From assembly GCA_020161405.1 (NCBI GenBank), contig JAIUOD010000001.1, positions 124,001 through 188,000 of the forward strand: 64,000 nucleotides of DNA, written 5' to 3'. Positions 8,211 through 17,648 of the stretch are shown piece by piece. The number at the start of each line of letters is the position of its first letter. Within the stretch, counting starts at the first letter, position 1. The position numbers were made by a program, and so were the translations under genes. This DNA is from Pseudomonadota bacterium. GTDB taxonomy: Bacteria > Pseudomonadota > Alphaproteobacteria > Caulobacterales > Aquidulcibacteraceae. The notes under the pieces were generated by a model. It had not been told where the DNA came from. It saw only the letters and a list, made by a program, of their open reading frames with translations, and ran no database searches.

Positions 8211-10235
8211 ATGGAATATTTAAAACCAATTCTGGAGACTGGGTTTTCGCTCTACCAAACCATAAGCTCTGTACTTGCGAGCATTAGTACAGCGCAAGGC
8301 TTTGCTTTATTTGTAATTTTTTTATTCATTGCCCCGCGAATATTATTATTCATAAGCGGTAGAATTGCCAAGTTTTTTAAAAAACCACGCCTTATTGTGC
8401 GTGCCTTTAATGGCGAACTAAACCCCAATAGCGATAATCTAATTATATTAGTTTCTGGCGTTCGTGCGCCCAAAATACTTTTATGGAAAACCGAAAATAC
8501 AATAAAAAGCGGCACGCAAAATTGTGATATTTTGAAACTTCGCATTGATAATGCAATAATTTCAAACTCAAGCCCTTATGAAATTGCAAGTCAAATCAAT
8601 GATTTAATAAATGCGCAATTTGAAAAAAAATCAAAAACTGGCTCAAAATATAAAAAAGTTCAAATTGTAACCCATTCACTTGGCGCACTTCTTGTAAGAA
8701 AAGCAGTTTTATTTGCATCAAAAGGATTTGGCAAAGGGCGCAAGGGATTTGAAAATCACGTTTGTGCAAATGATTCTAATTGGCGAAACGCGCTTGAGCG
8801 CATAATTTTCCTTGGTGGTATTCATTCGGGCTTTTCAAGAAATTGTGAATTTCGGTTTGGTTTTTTTGCCTTAATGCTTGAATTTATGGGAATTGGAAAA
8901 CTTATTCTATCATGCGAAACGGGCACACCATTTGTTGAAACCCTAAGGCAAGAATGGATTGATTTAACCCGTAACCCTCATGGGAAGCCTGCGCCAATTT
9001 GCATACAAATCGAAGGTGATAGTGATTGGGCTATTCCTGATGATAATTTACAAGATTTAGAAGCGCAAATTGCAAATGAAATAAGCCCTAATCTTTATGC
9101 GCTTGAAATTGGCGGAACGGCACATTTTTCGATTTTGGATATGTCACTTATCGAAGATGGCGAATTAAGCCTTGTAACAAGGCGGGCCAATATATTGATT
9201 GAAGCGCTTAGCCTTAAACCATCTGAATTAAAAGAAATTTCCCTTGTTCAATCCAATATTGAAATTAAATCACAATTAGAAGAAAGGGCGAAAATCAAAC
9301 GCCTTATAATTGTACATGAAGATAGAAACCAAAAGGATGCATGGATTGAAACAATCCAACAAGCCGCATTTAGAATGTTTGGTGAGAATGATGAAATTTT
9401 AGTATGCCGCGAAACCCCACAAAGGGTTTCACGCTTTTCCTTCTTGCTTGATATTTTTGGCAGGCGGCGCAAATCACTCCAATGGTTTGGGGCATTATGC
9501 ACATCACTTAAGGCACAATATCCATATGCAGGCCTAAGTATTATCGCGATTAATAATGGCACATGGGTTGTTGCCAACACGCTTTCCAAGACACATTCGC
9601 TTAAAATTGAAACAATGTTTTTGGTTGGTTCTATTTTACCACGTGAATTTGCGTGGGATAGGATTGTTAATCAGGGTCGCCTTGGCCTTTTATGTAACGC
9701 CCTTTCACACGAAGACTTATTTTGCGCCATCATTGGTGGTTTTTACGAATGGCTTGGGCGTAATTTGCCTTTTATAAATAGGATTGAATTCTTTTCCTTT
9801 GGTGATTCTGGCTTTGGCGGTTTTAATTGGCTTGGTGAGATTATGGGCGAAATTGCCTATATTGAAGGCACATCAGATGCATTTTTAGAATCACGTTCAA
9901 GCGTTAGGTTTGCAACTGCATTCGCAGCTTTTGGTGGCCCTATTGAAGAAGCAAATATTCTTGCGACCCAAGGCTATAAAGCCATAAGCCATGAAACTGA
10001 CCCTGAAAATATTAATCCAAACGCAATTGTAACAAGTGATTATATTGGCGATGCGGCAAAAATTGTTAAATTCCTAAACCGTTTTGCATGGGGTGCAGGT
10101 TCGGCGCTTTTGATTGCAATTATTGGTGTGATTTTTGGCATGGCCTTGTTCATTTATCAAATGATACCAGTTTATTCATCTGTCGCCATAATTGCGCCAA
10201 TAATTTTCATTGTTCTGCTATTGGACAGTTTGTAA
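8211..10235 (+). CDS. Membrane-anchored alpha/beta-hydrolase with a second, apparently inactive hydrolase half
   Basis: A 674-residue protein (ATG at 8211 after GGGGAAG; a TTG four codons earlier is less likely). One membrane helix lies near residues 32-50 and two near 625-674. The first half has a lipase-like elbow IVTHSLGALL with Ser156, an acidic candidate in EGDSDWAIP and a His in GGTAHFSIL, a complete putative triad. The second half repeats the layout: RLIIVHEDR, then LSIIAINNGTWVVAN where the nucleophile is Asn instead of Ser, then FSFGDSGFGGF and YIEGTSDAFLE. The overall look is of lipase/esterase-like proteins of unknown substrate. The inner membrane location is inferred from the helices. 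I do not recognise a named family. Confidence 0.75.
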   Translation: MEYLKPILETGFSLYQTISSVLASISTAQGFALFVIFLFIAPRILLFISGRIAKFFKKPRLIVRAFNGELNPNSDNLIILVSGVRAPKILLWKTENTIKSGTQNCDILKLRIDNAIISNSSPYEIASQINDLINAQFEKKSKTGSKYKKVQIVTHSLGALLVRKAVLFASKGFGKGRKGFENHVCANDSNWRNALERIIFLGGIHSGFSRNCEFRFGFFALMLEFMGIGKLILSCETGTPFVETLRQEWIDLTRNPHGKPAPICIQIEGDSDWAIPDDNLQDLEAQIANEISPNLYALEIGGTAHFSILDMSLIEDGELSLVTRRANILIEALSLKPSELKEISLVQSNIEIKSQLEERAKIKRLIIVHEDRNQKDAWIETIQQAAFRMFGENDEILVCRETPQRVSRFSFLLDIFGRRRKSLQWFGALCTSLKAQYPYAGLSIIAINNGTWVVANTLSKTHSLKIETMFLVGSILPREFAWDRIVNQGRLGLLCNALSHEDLFCAIIGGFYEWLGRNLPFINRIEFFSFGDSGFGGFNWLGEIMGEIAYIEGTSDAFLESRSSVRFATAFAAFGGPIEEANILATQGYKAISHETDPENINPNAIVTSDYIGDAAKIVKFLNRFAWGAGSALLIAIIGVIFGMALFIYQMIPVYSSVAIIAPIIFIVLLLDSL

Positions 10236-10257
10236 TCGGCACAATTTGCCGATTTAA
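10234..10257 (+). terminator. Weak intrinsic terminator after the hydrolase gene
   Basis: AATCGGCA and TGCCGATT pair across a five-base loop, starting inside the stop codon of the hydrolase gene; the following T-tract is short (TTTAAT). Confidence 0.4.
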
Positions 10258-10332
10258 TAAAAAAAGCAAATAAATTCAATGCAATTTCATTGGCACGATT
10301 ATTGAATATATAATTCAAATAAAGTGGGGTGT

Positions 10333-10554
10333 ATGATGCGTCTTGATAATTTACCGGTCTATAGTTTGACAAAAATTGCATGGGCAATGTTTGATGCGCA
10401 TGGTGATAATGCGTTTGATATTGCAAATAAAACAATTATTGAGCTTGAAAATGATGGCTTTAACGGTGCCGCCGATGCATGGCGCAGCGTCAAAACCCTT
10501 ATCGAAGATGTAAGCCTTGGCCGTATTGGCCGCGCAAGCCCAATTATTCATTAG
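10333..10554 (+). CDS. Small acidic hypothetical protein, 73 residues
   Basis: Starts at ATG 10333 or the next codon, three bases after a GGGGT stretch. The sequence LTKIAWAMFDAHGDNAFDIA, then ENDGFNGAADAWRSVKTLIEDV, resembles in style small sphingomonad-type helical proteins with an A-x-x-HGDxA core (DUF6961-like), but the match is from memory and weak. There is no signal peptide or membrane segment. Its 3' end overlaps the convergent membrane-protein gene by 11 bases. It has a clear ribosome-binding site and its own upstream gap, so I consider it real. Confidence 0.6.
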   Translation: MMRLDNLPVYSLTKIAWAMFDAHGDNAFDIANKTIIELENDGFNGAADAWRSVKTLIEDVSLGRIGRASPIIH

Positions 10555-10957
10555 TTTCATTAATTAAAATTGAAAAACTAATTTTCCAAGTTGAATAAAA
10601 AAACCAAAAAGCAAAAAACAATTCAACAATAATTGCGATTAAAATACCAATACCTGCCGCACCATTTTGCAAGCCTGTAACGCCAGAATAAGCAAGAATT
10701 AGACACGAAATCGCAAATGATACTGATAATATTTTTTGAACACGCGCATTATTTTCATTCGCTAAAAAAAATAAAATAATAGATAGCCCAAAAAATAGCG
10801 CGGCAATTCTTTGACCAAGGAATATGGTGTAATTATTATATTCAATCGCGAAAATATTAAATAAAATATTGGGTAAAAACATCCATGAAATAAATAATGT
10901 AAGGCAGGTTATTGAGCCTGCCTTACATGCATATTTATAGGAATTTAAAACTTCCAT
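10544..10957 (-). CDS. Small four-helix membrane protein, translationally coupled to the cyanophycinase fusion
   Basis: A 137-residue protein with about four hydrophobic segments (near residues 15-33, 45-65, 75-95 and 98-122) and short charged ends. I do not recognise a family. Its ATG overlaps the TAA stop of the upstream cyanophycinase/isoaspartyl peptidase gene in the arrangement TAATG, which normally means translational coupling and a shared operon. An inner-membrane role linked to that enzyme (for example transport or protection) is possible but is inference only. Confidence 0.7.
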   Translation of the reverse strand: MEVLNSYKYACKAGSITCLTLFISWMFLPNILFNIFAIEYNNYTIFLGQRIAALFFGLSIILFFLANENNARVQKILSVSFAISCLILAYSGVTGLQNGAAGIGILIAIIVELFFAFWFFYSTWKISFSILINETNE

Positions 10958-12930
10958 TAGTGCATTTCTTTTGAAGTTTTGGCGTGTCTGCCTTCAACTT
11001 TAATTGTATCTTTTGGATAAATCGAAGTCATAGGCGCCTGCGTTGAGCTTACAAAACCGCGATACATACCAACATCATTAAGTGCAAATGCGGCATTGCC
11101 ATCCTTGTCCATCGCAATAAGGCCGCCATCACCGCCCAATTCGCCAACTGCCATAATTGTATCATATGCTGCTGTATGAATATCCTGATTATTCCAACGT
11201 ATTCTATCAACAATTTGGCGCGCCGCATTTTCGCGGATGAAATATTCGCCCGTTCCAGTGCATGAAACCGCCGCATATCCATTAATTGCAATAGTTCCCG
11301 CACCAATGATTGGCGTATCACCAATACGGCCAAATACTTTACCAGTTAGACCACCAGTTGAAGTTGCCGCCGCAAGATTACCATTTGAATCAAGTGCCAC
11401 CGCACCAACGGTTCCAAAAATATGGGTTTGGTCAATTTGGCTAAATTTCTTTGCGCGCCATAATTGAAGTTGTTTCCAACGCTCTTCAGTATAATAATAG
11501 CTTGGATCAACTTGCTGAAGGCCATTTTCAATAGAAAATCTATCCGCACCATCACGCGCAAGCATAAGGCGACCTGATTTTTCCATAACTGCACGCGCCA
11601 AAGTAATTGGGTTTCTTGTACGGGTTACGCCAGCCACCGCACCCGCTTTTTGGGTTGCACCATCCATGATTGCGGCATCTAATTCATTAGTGCCCTGAGC
11701 AGTGAAAACCGCGCCCTTTCCTGCATTGAATAAAGGATTATCTTCAAGAACACGAACCGCAGCTTCAACGGCATCAAGGGAAGAACCACCTTTTTCCAAT
11801 ACTGCCTGACCTGCCAAAAGCGAATCATTAAGGCCTTTGCGATATTGTTTTTCAAGCTCTGGCGTTAAGTCGCCGGGCTCTATTACCCCTGCGCCGCCAT
11901 GAATTGCCAATGAATATTTCATTTTTTGTATAAACTCCCCGTTACTTGCGCTATATTCGCGCACAAAAGCGGGGTTTTCAATCTTTTTATCCTTCAAATC
12001 TAGCGTTGAATTAGAAGAAATTCCTGTTACTTTAATATTTTCTGCAACAAGCGGTGCGCCATTATTTAAATTTTTGGGATTTATTGCCTCAAACCACCAT
12101 GCAAAACCATTAATATTGGAATATAATTTTGCACTTCCATCGCCTTCAACCGCAAGCGCAGTTTGTTCATCAATGCCAAGCCCGATTAAAGGTTTTTTCG
12201 CCATTTTTTGTGATTTTGCCAAAAATGCCGCCAAACGTCCTTGACGATTTCTTTCTTTAAAATGGCTATCGGTTACTATGCCTTTTAATAATGGGATTTT
12301 TACGAAATCACCCTCGATTGTAACGGCCTTACCCAATGGGTCTTTCAATGCTTCTGGTGAAGTTATAGAACCACCATCCATCGCCCCATACATATATTCG
12401 CCCTGCACAGCCAAGCCAGCAGATGTGCCACCAAGTGGTTTTCCAGCTTTAACATGTGCATTAATGGCATCAATTACAGGTGTTCCACGCCAATAATTTA
12501 CATAGCGGCTTTGATCGCCGCCCGCGATGAAAATACCATCGGCATTTCTTATTTCTTTTGCGATTTCGGGGTTAAATGCAGCTTTTCTATCGAAAAATGC
12601 GATTGTTGTAATCGCCGAAAAACCACCAACTTTTTGATACATTTCTTCGGCAGAACCAGTCATATCCTCTGTGGTTGCATCACTATTTGGGGCACGCAGT
12701 ATTACTAAATGACCATTTCCAGTATGGTCGGCAAACCAACGAAAGGCTTCATAAGGCCATTCACCACCGCCAGCCATCAAAATACCTGCCTTTGGCGGTT
12801 TTTTTGCTTTTTTAAGGCTATCTCCTATTTCAAATGACTTATAACCATCACCACTTGCAGGCAAGGCATACGCATTATTAATGTTAAAAAAAGCAGCGAA
12901 AGCCACAAGCGAACTTATTATTTTCTTCAT
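10957..12930 (-). CDS. Exported cyanophycinase (S51) fused to isoaspartyl peptidase/L-asparaginase
   Basis: A 657-residue secreted bifunctional enzyme. The ATG at 12930 follows GGAGG by five bases and opens a signal peptide (MKKIISSLVAFAAFFNINNAYA). Residues about 30-300 are peptidase S51, cyanophycinase branch: FIAGGDQSRYVNYW, the nucleophile Ser170 in GGTSAG, and DSHFKERNRQGRL, the arginine-rich motif of cyanophycinases. Residues about 338-655 are an Ntn-hydrolase of the isoaspartyl peptidase family: LAIHGGAGVI, NPLFNAGKGAVF, and Thr507 in HIFGTVGAVALD, the expected autocleavage site, followed by SCTGTGEYFIR. Cyanophycinase releases beta-Asp-Arg dipeptides; isoaspartyl peptidase splits them to Asp and Arg, so one exported chain could carry out both steps. 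It is divergent from a TonB receptor and coupled to a small membrane protein. Confidence 0.9.
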   Translation of the reverse strand: MKKIISSLVAFAAFFNINNAYALPASGDGYKSFEIGDSLKKAKKPPKAGILMAGGGEWPYEAFRWFADHTGNGHLVILRAPNSDATTEDMTGSAEEMYQKVGGFSAITTIAFFDRKAAFNPEIAKEIRNADGIFIAGGDQSRYVNYWRGTPVIDAINAHVKAGKPLGGTSAGLAVQGEYMYGAMDGGSITSPEALKDPLGKAVTIEGDFVKIPLLKGIVTDSHFKERNRQGRLAAFLAKSQKMAKKPLIGLGIDEQTALAVEGDGSAKLYSNINGFAWWFEAINPKNLNNGAPLVAENIKVTGISSNSTLDLKDKKIENPAFVREYSASNGEFIQKMKYSLAIHGGAGVIEPGDLTPELEKQYRKGLNDSLLAGQAVLEKGGSSLDAVEAAVRVLEDNPLFNAGKGAVFTAQGTNELDAAIMDGATQKAGAVAGVTRTRNPITLARAVMEKSGRLMLARDGADRFSIENGLQQVDPSYYYTEERWKQLQLWRAKKFSQIDQTHIFGTVGAVALDSNGNLAAATSTGGLTGKVFGRIGDTPIIGAGTIAINGYAAVSCTGTGEYFIRENAARQIVDRIRWNNQDIHTAAYDTIMAVGELGGDGGLIAMDKDGNAAFALNDVGMYRGFVSSTQAPMTSIYPKDTIKVEGRHAKTSKEMH

Positions 12931-13103
12931 AAAAGCCTCCAAATTAGGCAGAAACATTTATAACATTCACACATTAAAGTAATTTTGCAACACACTGCCT
13001 TAAAATTAATATCGTTACAACATTTTAATTGATTGTTATGACATAATCTGCCAGTTTATTCACTTAACGTAACGACGTTTGGTTTTTATTAAAGGGGAAA
13101 GAA
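12931..13103. promoter_or_regulatory. Divergent control region between the cyanophycinase fusion and TonB receptor
   Basis: 173 AT-rich bases separate the two start codons. They contain GGAGG for the fusion gene near 12936-12940 and AGGGGAAAG for the receptor near 13093-13100. Short related words (TAACATT, GTTACAACATT, CGTAACGACG) recur between 12960 and 13080, which may be regulator sites, and GACATAATCT near 13038 could be a minus-10 element. No single operator stands out. Co-regulation of the two genes is inferred from the arrangement. Confidence 0.45.
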
Positions 13104-15812
13104 TTGAAATCAGCATCTATAAAACTAAGCAAAAAATTTGCATTCATCATGGGGGTAAGCCTTATCAGCCTTGGCGCTGGCGCTTCTTTTGCACAAGAAG
13201 CAAAACCAAAAAGTGAAACTGTAACCGTACTTGGTTCACGTATTAAACGTATTAATAAAGAAGGCCCTGCGCCAGTTACAACGATTGATGCGGCGGCAAT
13301 TAAAGCGGGTGGATATGCATCTATTCCAGACGTATTGAAATCTGTTACACAAAATAGCGGCGCAACTTTATCGGAGCAAGATTTTGGTGGCGGTATTATG
13401 ACGCCAGGCGCATCACAAGTAAATTTGCGTGGCCTTGGCCCTAATCACACTTTGGTAATGGTAAATGGTCACCGTGTTGCAGATTTCCCAATGCCATTTA
13501 ACGGCCTTTCAAACTTTGCCGATGTTTCAAATATTCCAGTTTCAATGGTTGATAAAATTGAGGTTTTATCAGGTTCTGCATCTGCGATTTATGGTTCTGA
13601 TGCTGTTGCTGGTGTTATGAATTTCACCCTAAAAGATAAAGCCGATGGAACTTCTGCATCATATAAATATGGCATAACAGAACAAGGTGATGGCCAATCA
13701 CATTTGGCAACACTTTCAACTGGCTTTAACACTGATAAATTCAAATTAGTTTTCGGTGCTGAATATTATAAAAAAGATCCAATCTGGCAATTTGACCGCG
13801 CCATTCAGGATTCACGGGCTGATGCTCCAACTCCTGAATCGCGTAATGCTGTTCTTAACTTCTATCGCTCTGGTGGCGATGCAACTGCGGCTGATTGTAA
13901 TGCCGTTAAGAACCTTGCTGGCGGCACAATGGTATTATTTACTGACACAGATGGTGACACTTATTGCGGTTCCCAAAAAGCTATATCTTACGGAACAATT
14001 ACAAGCGATAAATCTTCATTCAACACATATACTTCTATGAAGTATGATTTAGGCAATGATAAATCACTTTATGCCAATTTACAGGCTGGCATTGCTAAAA
14101 CTAAATTGATGAATGACGTTACTTATTGGCGTTATCAAGATGAAAATGGGCAATTACAATGGTTCTATAACCAAGACCCTTCATATGATGATTGGGATAA
14201 ATGGCGTCGTATTTTCACACCAGAAGAAGCCGGTGGAATTGAAAAATTCATGACTTCAAACAAGTCTAATACTGTTTCTTTCAATACTGGTTTGAAAGGT
14301 GTTGCAGCTGGCACTTGGAATTATGATTTAGGGTTTAATTATTCACGTTACAATTCTACTATCTCAAGCCCGCAAACAGTGGCAGCAAAAGCAAATAAAC
14401 TATTCTTAGGCGACATTCTTGATGTTGTAGATGGCGAGCCTACAATTAGTGCGCCGCTTTCTAATTTTTATCGTGCTTTAACCCCTGCGCAATGGGATTC
14501 AATCACTGAAAGAGTAATCACAAAAGCTTATTCTCAAACACAAGGTGTAAGTTTAGTTGTAACTAAAGATGAATTGTTCAAATTACCTGCTGGCCCAGTA
14601 AGTGTTGCGCTTGTTGGCGAAGTTGACAATCAATCTTACAGCGTAAAACCAAATGAAAAAGCTACTGATTTTGGTTATTATTATGGCTATGCGGCAACCT
14701 CTGGCGCTGGTGAACGTGACCACCGTGCAGCAGGCGTGGAATTAAAACTTCCATTATTAGATAGTTTAGAAGCAAATGTTGCAAGCCGTTATGATTCATA
14801 TAGCTTTGGCGACAATGATATTGGTAAAGTAACTTATAATGCTGGCCTTGAATATCGCCCTGTGAAAAGCCTATTGGTTCGTGCGGCATATGGAACTGGC
14901 TTCCGTGCGCCTGACCTTCACTATGTGTTTGCAAACTTGGATTTATTCCACCCAAGCGTAACTGATTATTACAATTGCCGTGTTTATGAAGCGGGTGATT
15001 GCTCTGATTATGCAGATTTGGATATTTTAAAACACCGCGAAGGTTCAACAAAATTAAGACCTGAAACTTCAAAAAGCTATAATATTGGTTTTGTTTACCA
15101 GCCAACGCGTAATTTTGATTTCTCAGTTGATTATTTCAATGTTGCAATGCGTGATCAAGTACAAGATTTAAGCACTGATCAATTGCTACGTGATGAAGCT
15201 GATTGCCGTCTTGGTGTTACTGAAAGTGGCAAAACTGTTAATGCAAGTTCACCAACATGTATCGACGCCCTTAAACGTGTATTCCGCGATTCAAATGGTG
15301 ATATTACGCATGTTTATATCAACCCAATCAACGTTGCACGCGAAGATACTGATGGCTTAGATATTAGTGTTAATTACACATTACCAGTAAGCTATGGTAA
15401 ATATCGCTTTAGCATTAATCACACTGAAGTGTTTAACCATACATCTGTTCAATATGTTGGTGACGCAGAACTTGACCAATTGGCAGTTGATAGTGGCTAT
15501 ACAATACCGTCACAAAAAACTACTGCGTCGGTTACTTTTGAAAAAGGTCCATATGCATTCACTTTAACAGGTAAACGCCTTGGCAAACTTCAAAACTATG
15601 CTGAAGATGCTTGGACAGGTGAAAGCTATTTATTTAATGCAAATGTAAACTGGAATGTTAATGATAAAACCGAAGTTTCATTCAGCGTGAATAATTTGCT
15701 TGATACTAATCCTAAGAAAGATCCTACTTGGACTGGTTATCCTTATTATAACAGCAAATGGTTTGATTCTATCGGTCGCGCTTATTTCATAGAAGTAAGC
15801 CACAAATTCTAG
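13104..15812 (+). CDS. TonB-dependent outer-membrane receptor (substrate probably peptide-like)
   Basis: A 902-residue receptor that uses TonB energy to import large or scarce nutrients. TTG at 13104, two bases after AGGGGAAAG, opens a signal peptide ending SFAQ. A TonB-box-like ETVTVLGSRI follows, then the plug domain (PDVLKSVTQNSGATLSEQDF, VNLRGLGPNHTLVMVNGHR, IPVSMVDKIEVLSGSASAIYG) and a long beta-barrel that ends in FIEVSHKF-like aromatic termination (YFIEVSHKF). The plug resembles the IroN/BtuB-like receptors that are abundant in Caulobacterales and Sphingomonadales. It faces the cyanophycinase fusion, so a dipeptide or polymer fragment is the likely cargo, but this rests on context. It is followed by a strong terminator. 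Confidence 0.93.
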   Translation: MKSASIKLSKKFAFIMGVSLISLGAGASFAQEAKPKSETVTVLGSRIKRINKEGPAPVTTIDAAAIKAGGYASIPDVLKSVTQNSGATLSEQDFGGGIMTPGASQVNLRGLGPNHTLVMVNGHRVADFPMPFNGLSNFADVSNIPVSMVDKIEVLSGSASAIYGSDAVAGVMNFTLKDKADGTSASYKYGITEQGDGQSHLATLSTGFNTDKFKLVFGAEYYKKDPIWQFDRAIQDSRADAPTPESRNAVLNFYRSGGDATAADCNAVKNLAGGTMVLFTDTDGDTYCGSQKAISYGTITSDKSSFNTYTSMKYDLGNDKSLYANLQAGIAKTKLMNDVTYWRYQDENGQLQWFYNQDPSYDDWDKWRRIFTPEEAGGIEKFMTSNKSNTVSFNTGLKGVAAGTWNYDLGFNYSRYNSTISSPQTVAAKANKLFLGDILDVVDGEPTISAPLSNFYRALTPAQWDSITERVITKAYSQTQGVSLVVTKDELFKLPAGPVSVALVGEVDNQSYSVKPNEKATDFGYYYGYAATSGAGERDHRAAGVELKLPLLDSLEANVASRYDSYSFGDNDIGKVTYNAGLEYRPVKSLLVRAAYGTGFRAPDLHYVFANLDLFHPSVTDYYNCRVYEAGDCSDYADLDILKHREGSTKLRPETSKSYNIGFVYQPTRNFDFSVDYFNVAMRDQVQDLSTDQLLRDEADCRLGVTESGKTVNASSPTCIDALKRVFRDSNGDITHVYINPINVAREDTDGLDISVNYTLPVSYGKYRFSINHTEVFNHTSVQYVGDAELDQLAVDSGYTIPSQKTTASVTFEKGPYAFTLTGKRLGKLQNYAEDAWTGESYLFNANVNWNVNDKTEVSFSVNNLLDTNPKKDPTWTGYPYYNSKWFDSIGRAYFIEVSHKF

Positions 15813-15837
15813 TCTGATAGGTCTATTAGATTTTAAG

Positions 15838-15868
15838 CCGCGCCATGCAAATGGCGCGGTTTTTATTT
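15838..15868. terminator. Intrinsic terminator after the TonB receptor
   Basis: CCGCGCCAT pairs with ATGGCGCGG across GCAA and is followed by TTTTTATTTT. Its T-run overlaps the stop codon of the convergent amidohydrolase gene. Confidence 0.9.
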
Positions 15869-17635
15869 TGCCTTATATACAATTTTTCCACCAACCATTG
15901 TCATTTTAACTTTGGTTTCGGCAATTGTTTCAGGTTTAGTTTTAAACAAGTTTCTATCCAAAACTATCAAATCGGCGAATTTGCCTTTTTCAAGGCTTCC
16001 AACATAATTTTCAACATGAAGCGAATATGCGCCATTAATTGTCATGGCTTTTAATGCATCATTTAATTTAAGTGGTTTTGCATCATTTAGTTTAAATGGG
16101 TATTTTTTACGTTCTTCACCATGCGCCATACGTGTTACTGCAACTTCAAGCGCAAGCCATTGATTGAATGCGTCAACGGGCCAATCAGAACCAAAAACTA
16201 CTTTTGCGCCATTATCATGTAATAAGGATTGCGGCTCAAAAACCGAAAATCTTTTTGGCCCAAGAATATCTTTAGAGCCTTCCCATGTATCGGCCGCAGG
16301 TTTTCCCCATTGGAAAGATAAAACAGGCAGCGCACCCAATCTACCAAACCTTTTATAATCTGATGGGTCAACAAGTTCGGCATGGGCAATCGCGGTTCGT
16401 GTTTTATCATTTGGGCGTTGCTTTTTCAAAATTTCAGTTGCATCAAGGGCAACCTTTACCGCACCATCGGCATCGGCATGAAGATGTGAATCTATTCCCA
16501 AATCTGAAAGCCTAACCATTAATTCGCCCAGTTTTTCGCGCGAAATATACGGTTTTATTCCGTAATTATCCCCCTGCACCCAATTTGGTTTTTCATCAGT
16601 GCCTTTGTTTTCAAAATAAGGTTCAAGCATTGCACCGCTTAATGAAGGCAATGCAATTGTGCCGTCCAAAAACATTTTCACGGTATGCACTGAAAGGCTT
16701 GGGGCAATTTTTGGCGCGCCTTCATCAAACATTTTTCGTTGACGCACAACTTCGGCAATTGATTTATTATCATCAGGCTCTTTATCTGGATCAATCAAAA
16801 CCGCAAAATGTGGCCTAAGCTTTAATTCGCCATTTTGCCGCAAGGTTTTATAAGCACCCATTGTTTCCAAATCAGTATAAGCATCCAAAATCGTGGTTAC
16901 GCCTTGCGATAATATAAGATTTTGTGCCTTTCTTGCAGCTTCAAGGTTTTTTGCTTCGCTTGGTTGCGGTAGAACTTCTATAACAATATCTTTTGCCGCC
17001 TCTTCAAGACGACCAGTTGGATTACCAGATTTATCACGTACTATTACCCCGCCAATGCGTTCTTTTTGATGGACTAAATCAACCTTATCCATGCCCGCCT
17101 TGTTCAAAAGCGCGGCATGACCAAATGAGTTTTTGATATAAATTGGGCGTTGTGTTTTAAGGACTTCCAAATCCTTATAAGTTGGTACGAAACCAAATGG
17201 CTTCATCTCTTGCTCGAACCAATTGATAATTACAAGCCAATCATCTTCATGGGCGTTTTTATCTTCATCAAGGCATTTTTGAATTTTCGCATTCATTTGC
17301 GCCATATCAAGCGGTGCATATTCAAGGCTGCACATTGATAATTTAAGACCACCAGATTGTGGATGCATATGCCCATCAATAATCCCTGGCATAAGTGTAT
17401 TGCCATTTAGGTTGACTTTTTTGGCATTCTTACTTGCAATTTTAAGGGCTTTTTTATCATCACCAACAAATTCAATTTTGCCATTTTTAACAATAATTGC
17501 GCTTTGAATTTCATTTTTTGAATTGGCGGTAAAAACATTGCCATTATAAAAAACAAATTCATTCTTACTATCCGCAAAAGCATTAGTAGAAACACAAAAA
17601 AGCGCCGAAAAAACAATAAAAGATTTTAATTTCAT
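15863..17635 (-). CDS. Exported amidohydrolase of the YtcJ/amidohydrolase_3 family
   Basis: A 590-residue metal-dependent hydrolase. Signal peptide residues 1-22 (ending NAFA) place it in the periplasm. The metal-binding HxH is His99 and His101 in PGIIDGHMHPQSGG; later motifs include DSHLHADADGAVKVALD, AIAHAELVD and FGSDWPVDAFNQW, all expected for the amidohydrolase_3 group. The C-terminus (GSLEKGKFADLIVLDRN) completes the beta-sandwich. Family members cleave amide or amidine bonds in a wide range of small molecules, and the real substrate cannot be read from sequence. It converges on the TonB receptor and sits in a region rich in exported hydrolases. Confidence 0.9.
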   Translation of the reverse strand: MKLKSFIVFSALFCVSTNAFADSKNEFVFYNGNVFTANSKNEIQSAIIVKNGKIEFVGDDKKALKIASKNAKKVNLNGNTLMPGIIDGHMHPQSGGLKLSMCSLEYAPLDMAQMNAKIQKCLDEDKNAHEDDWLVIINWFEQEMKPFGFVPTYKDLEVLKTQRPIYIKNSFGHAALLNKAGMDKVDLVHQKERIGGVIVRDKSGNPTGRLEEAAKDIVIEVLPQPSEAKNLEAARKAQNLILSQGVTTILDAYTDLETMGAYKTLRQNGELKLRPHFAVLIDPDKEPDDNKSIAEVVRQRKMFDEGAPKIAPSLSVHTVKMFLDGTIALPSLSGAMLEPYFENKGTDEKPNWVQGDNYGIKPYISREKLGELMVRLSDLGIDSHLHADADGAVKVALDATEILKKQRPNDKTRTAIAHAELVDPSDYKRFGRLGALPVLSFQWGKPAADTWEGSKDILGPKRFSVFEPQSLLHDNGAKVVFGSDWPVDAFNQWLALEVAVTRMAHGEERKKYPFKLNDAKPLKLNDALKAMTINGAYSLHVENYVGSLEKGKFADLIVLDRNLFKTKPETIAETKVKMTMVGGKIVYKAK

Positions 17636-17648
17636 AAAAATTATAAAA

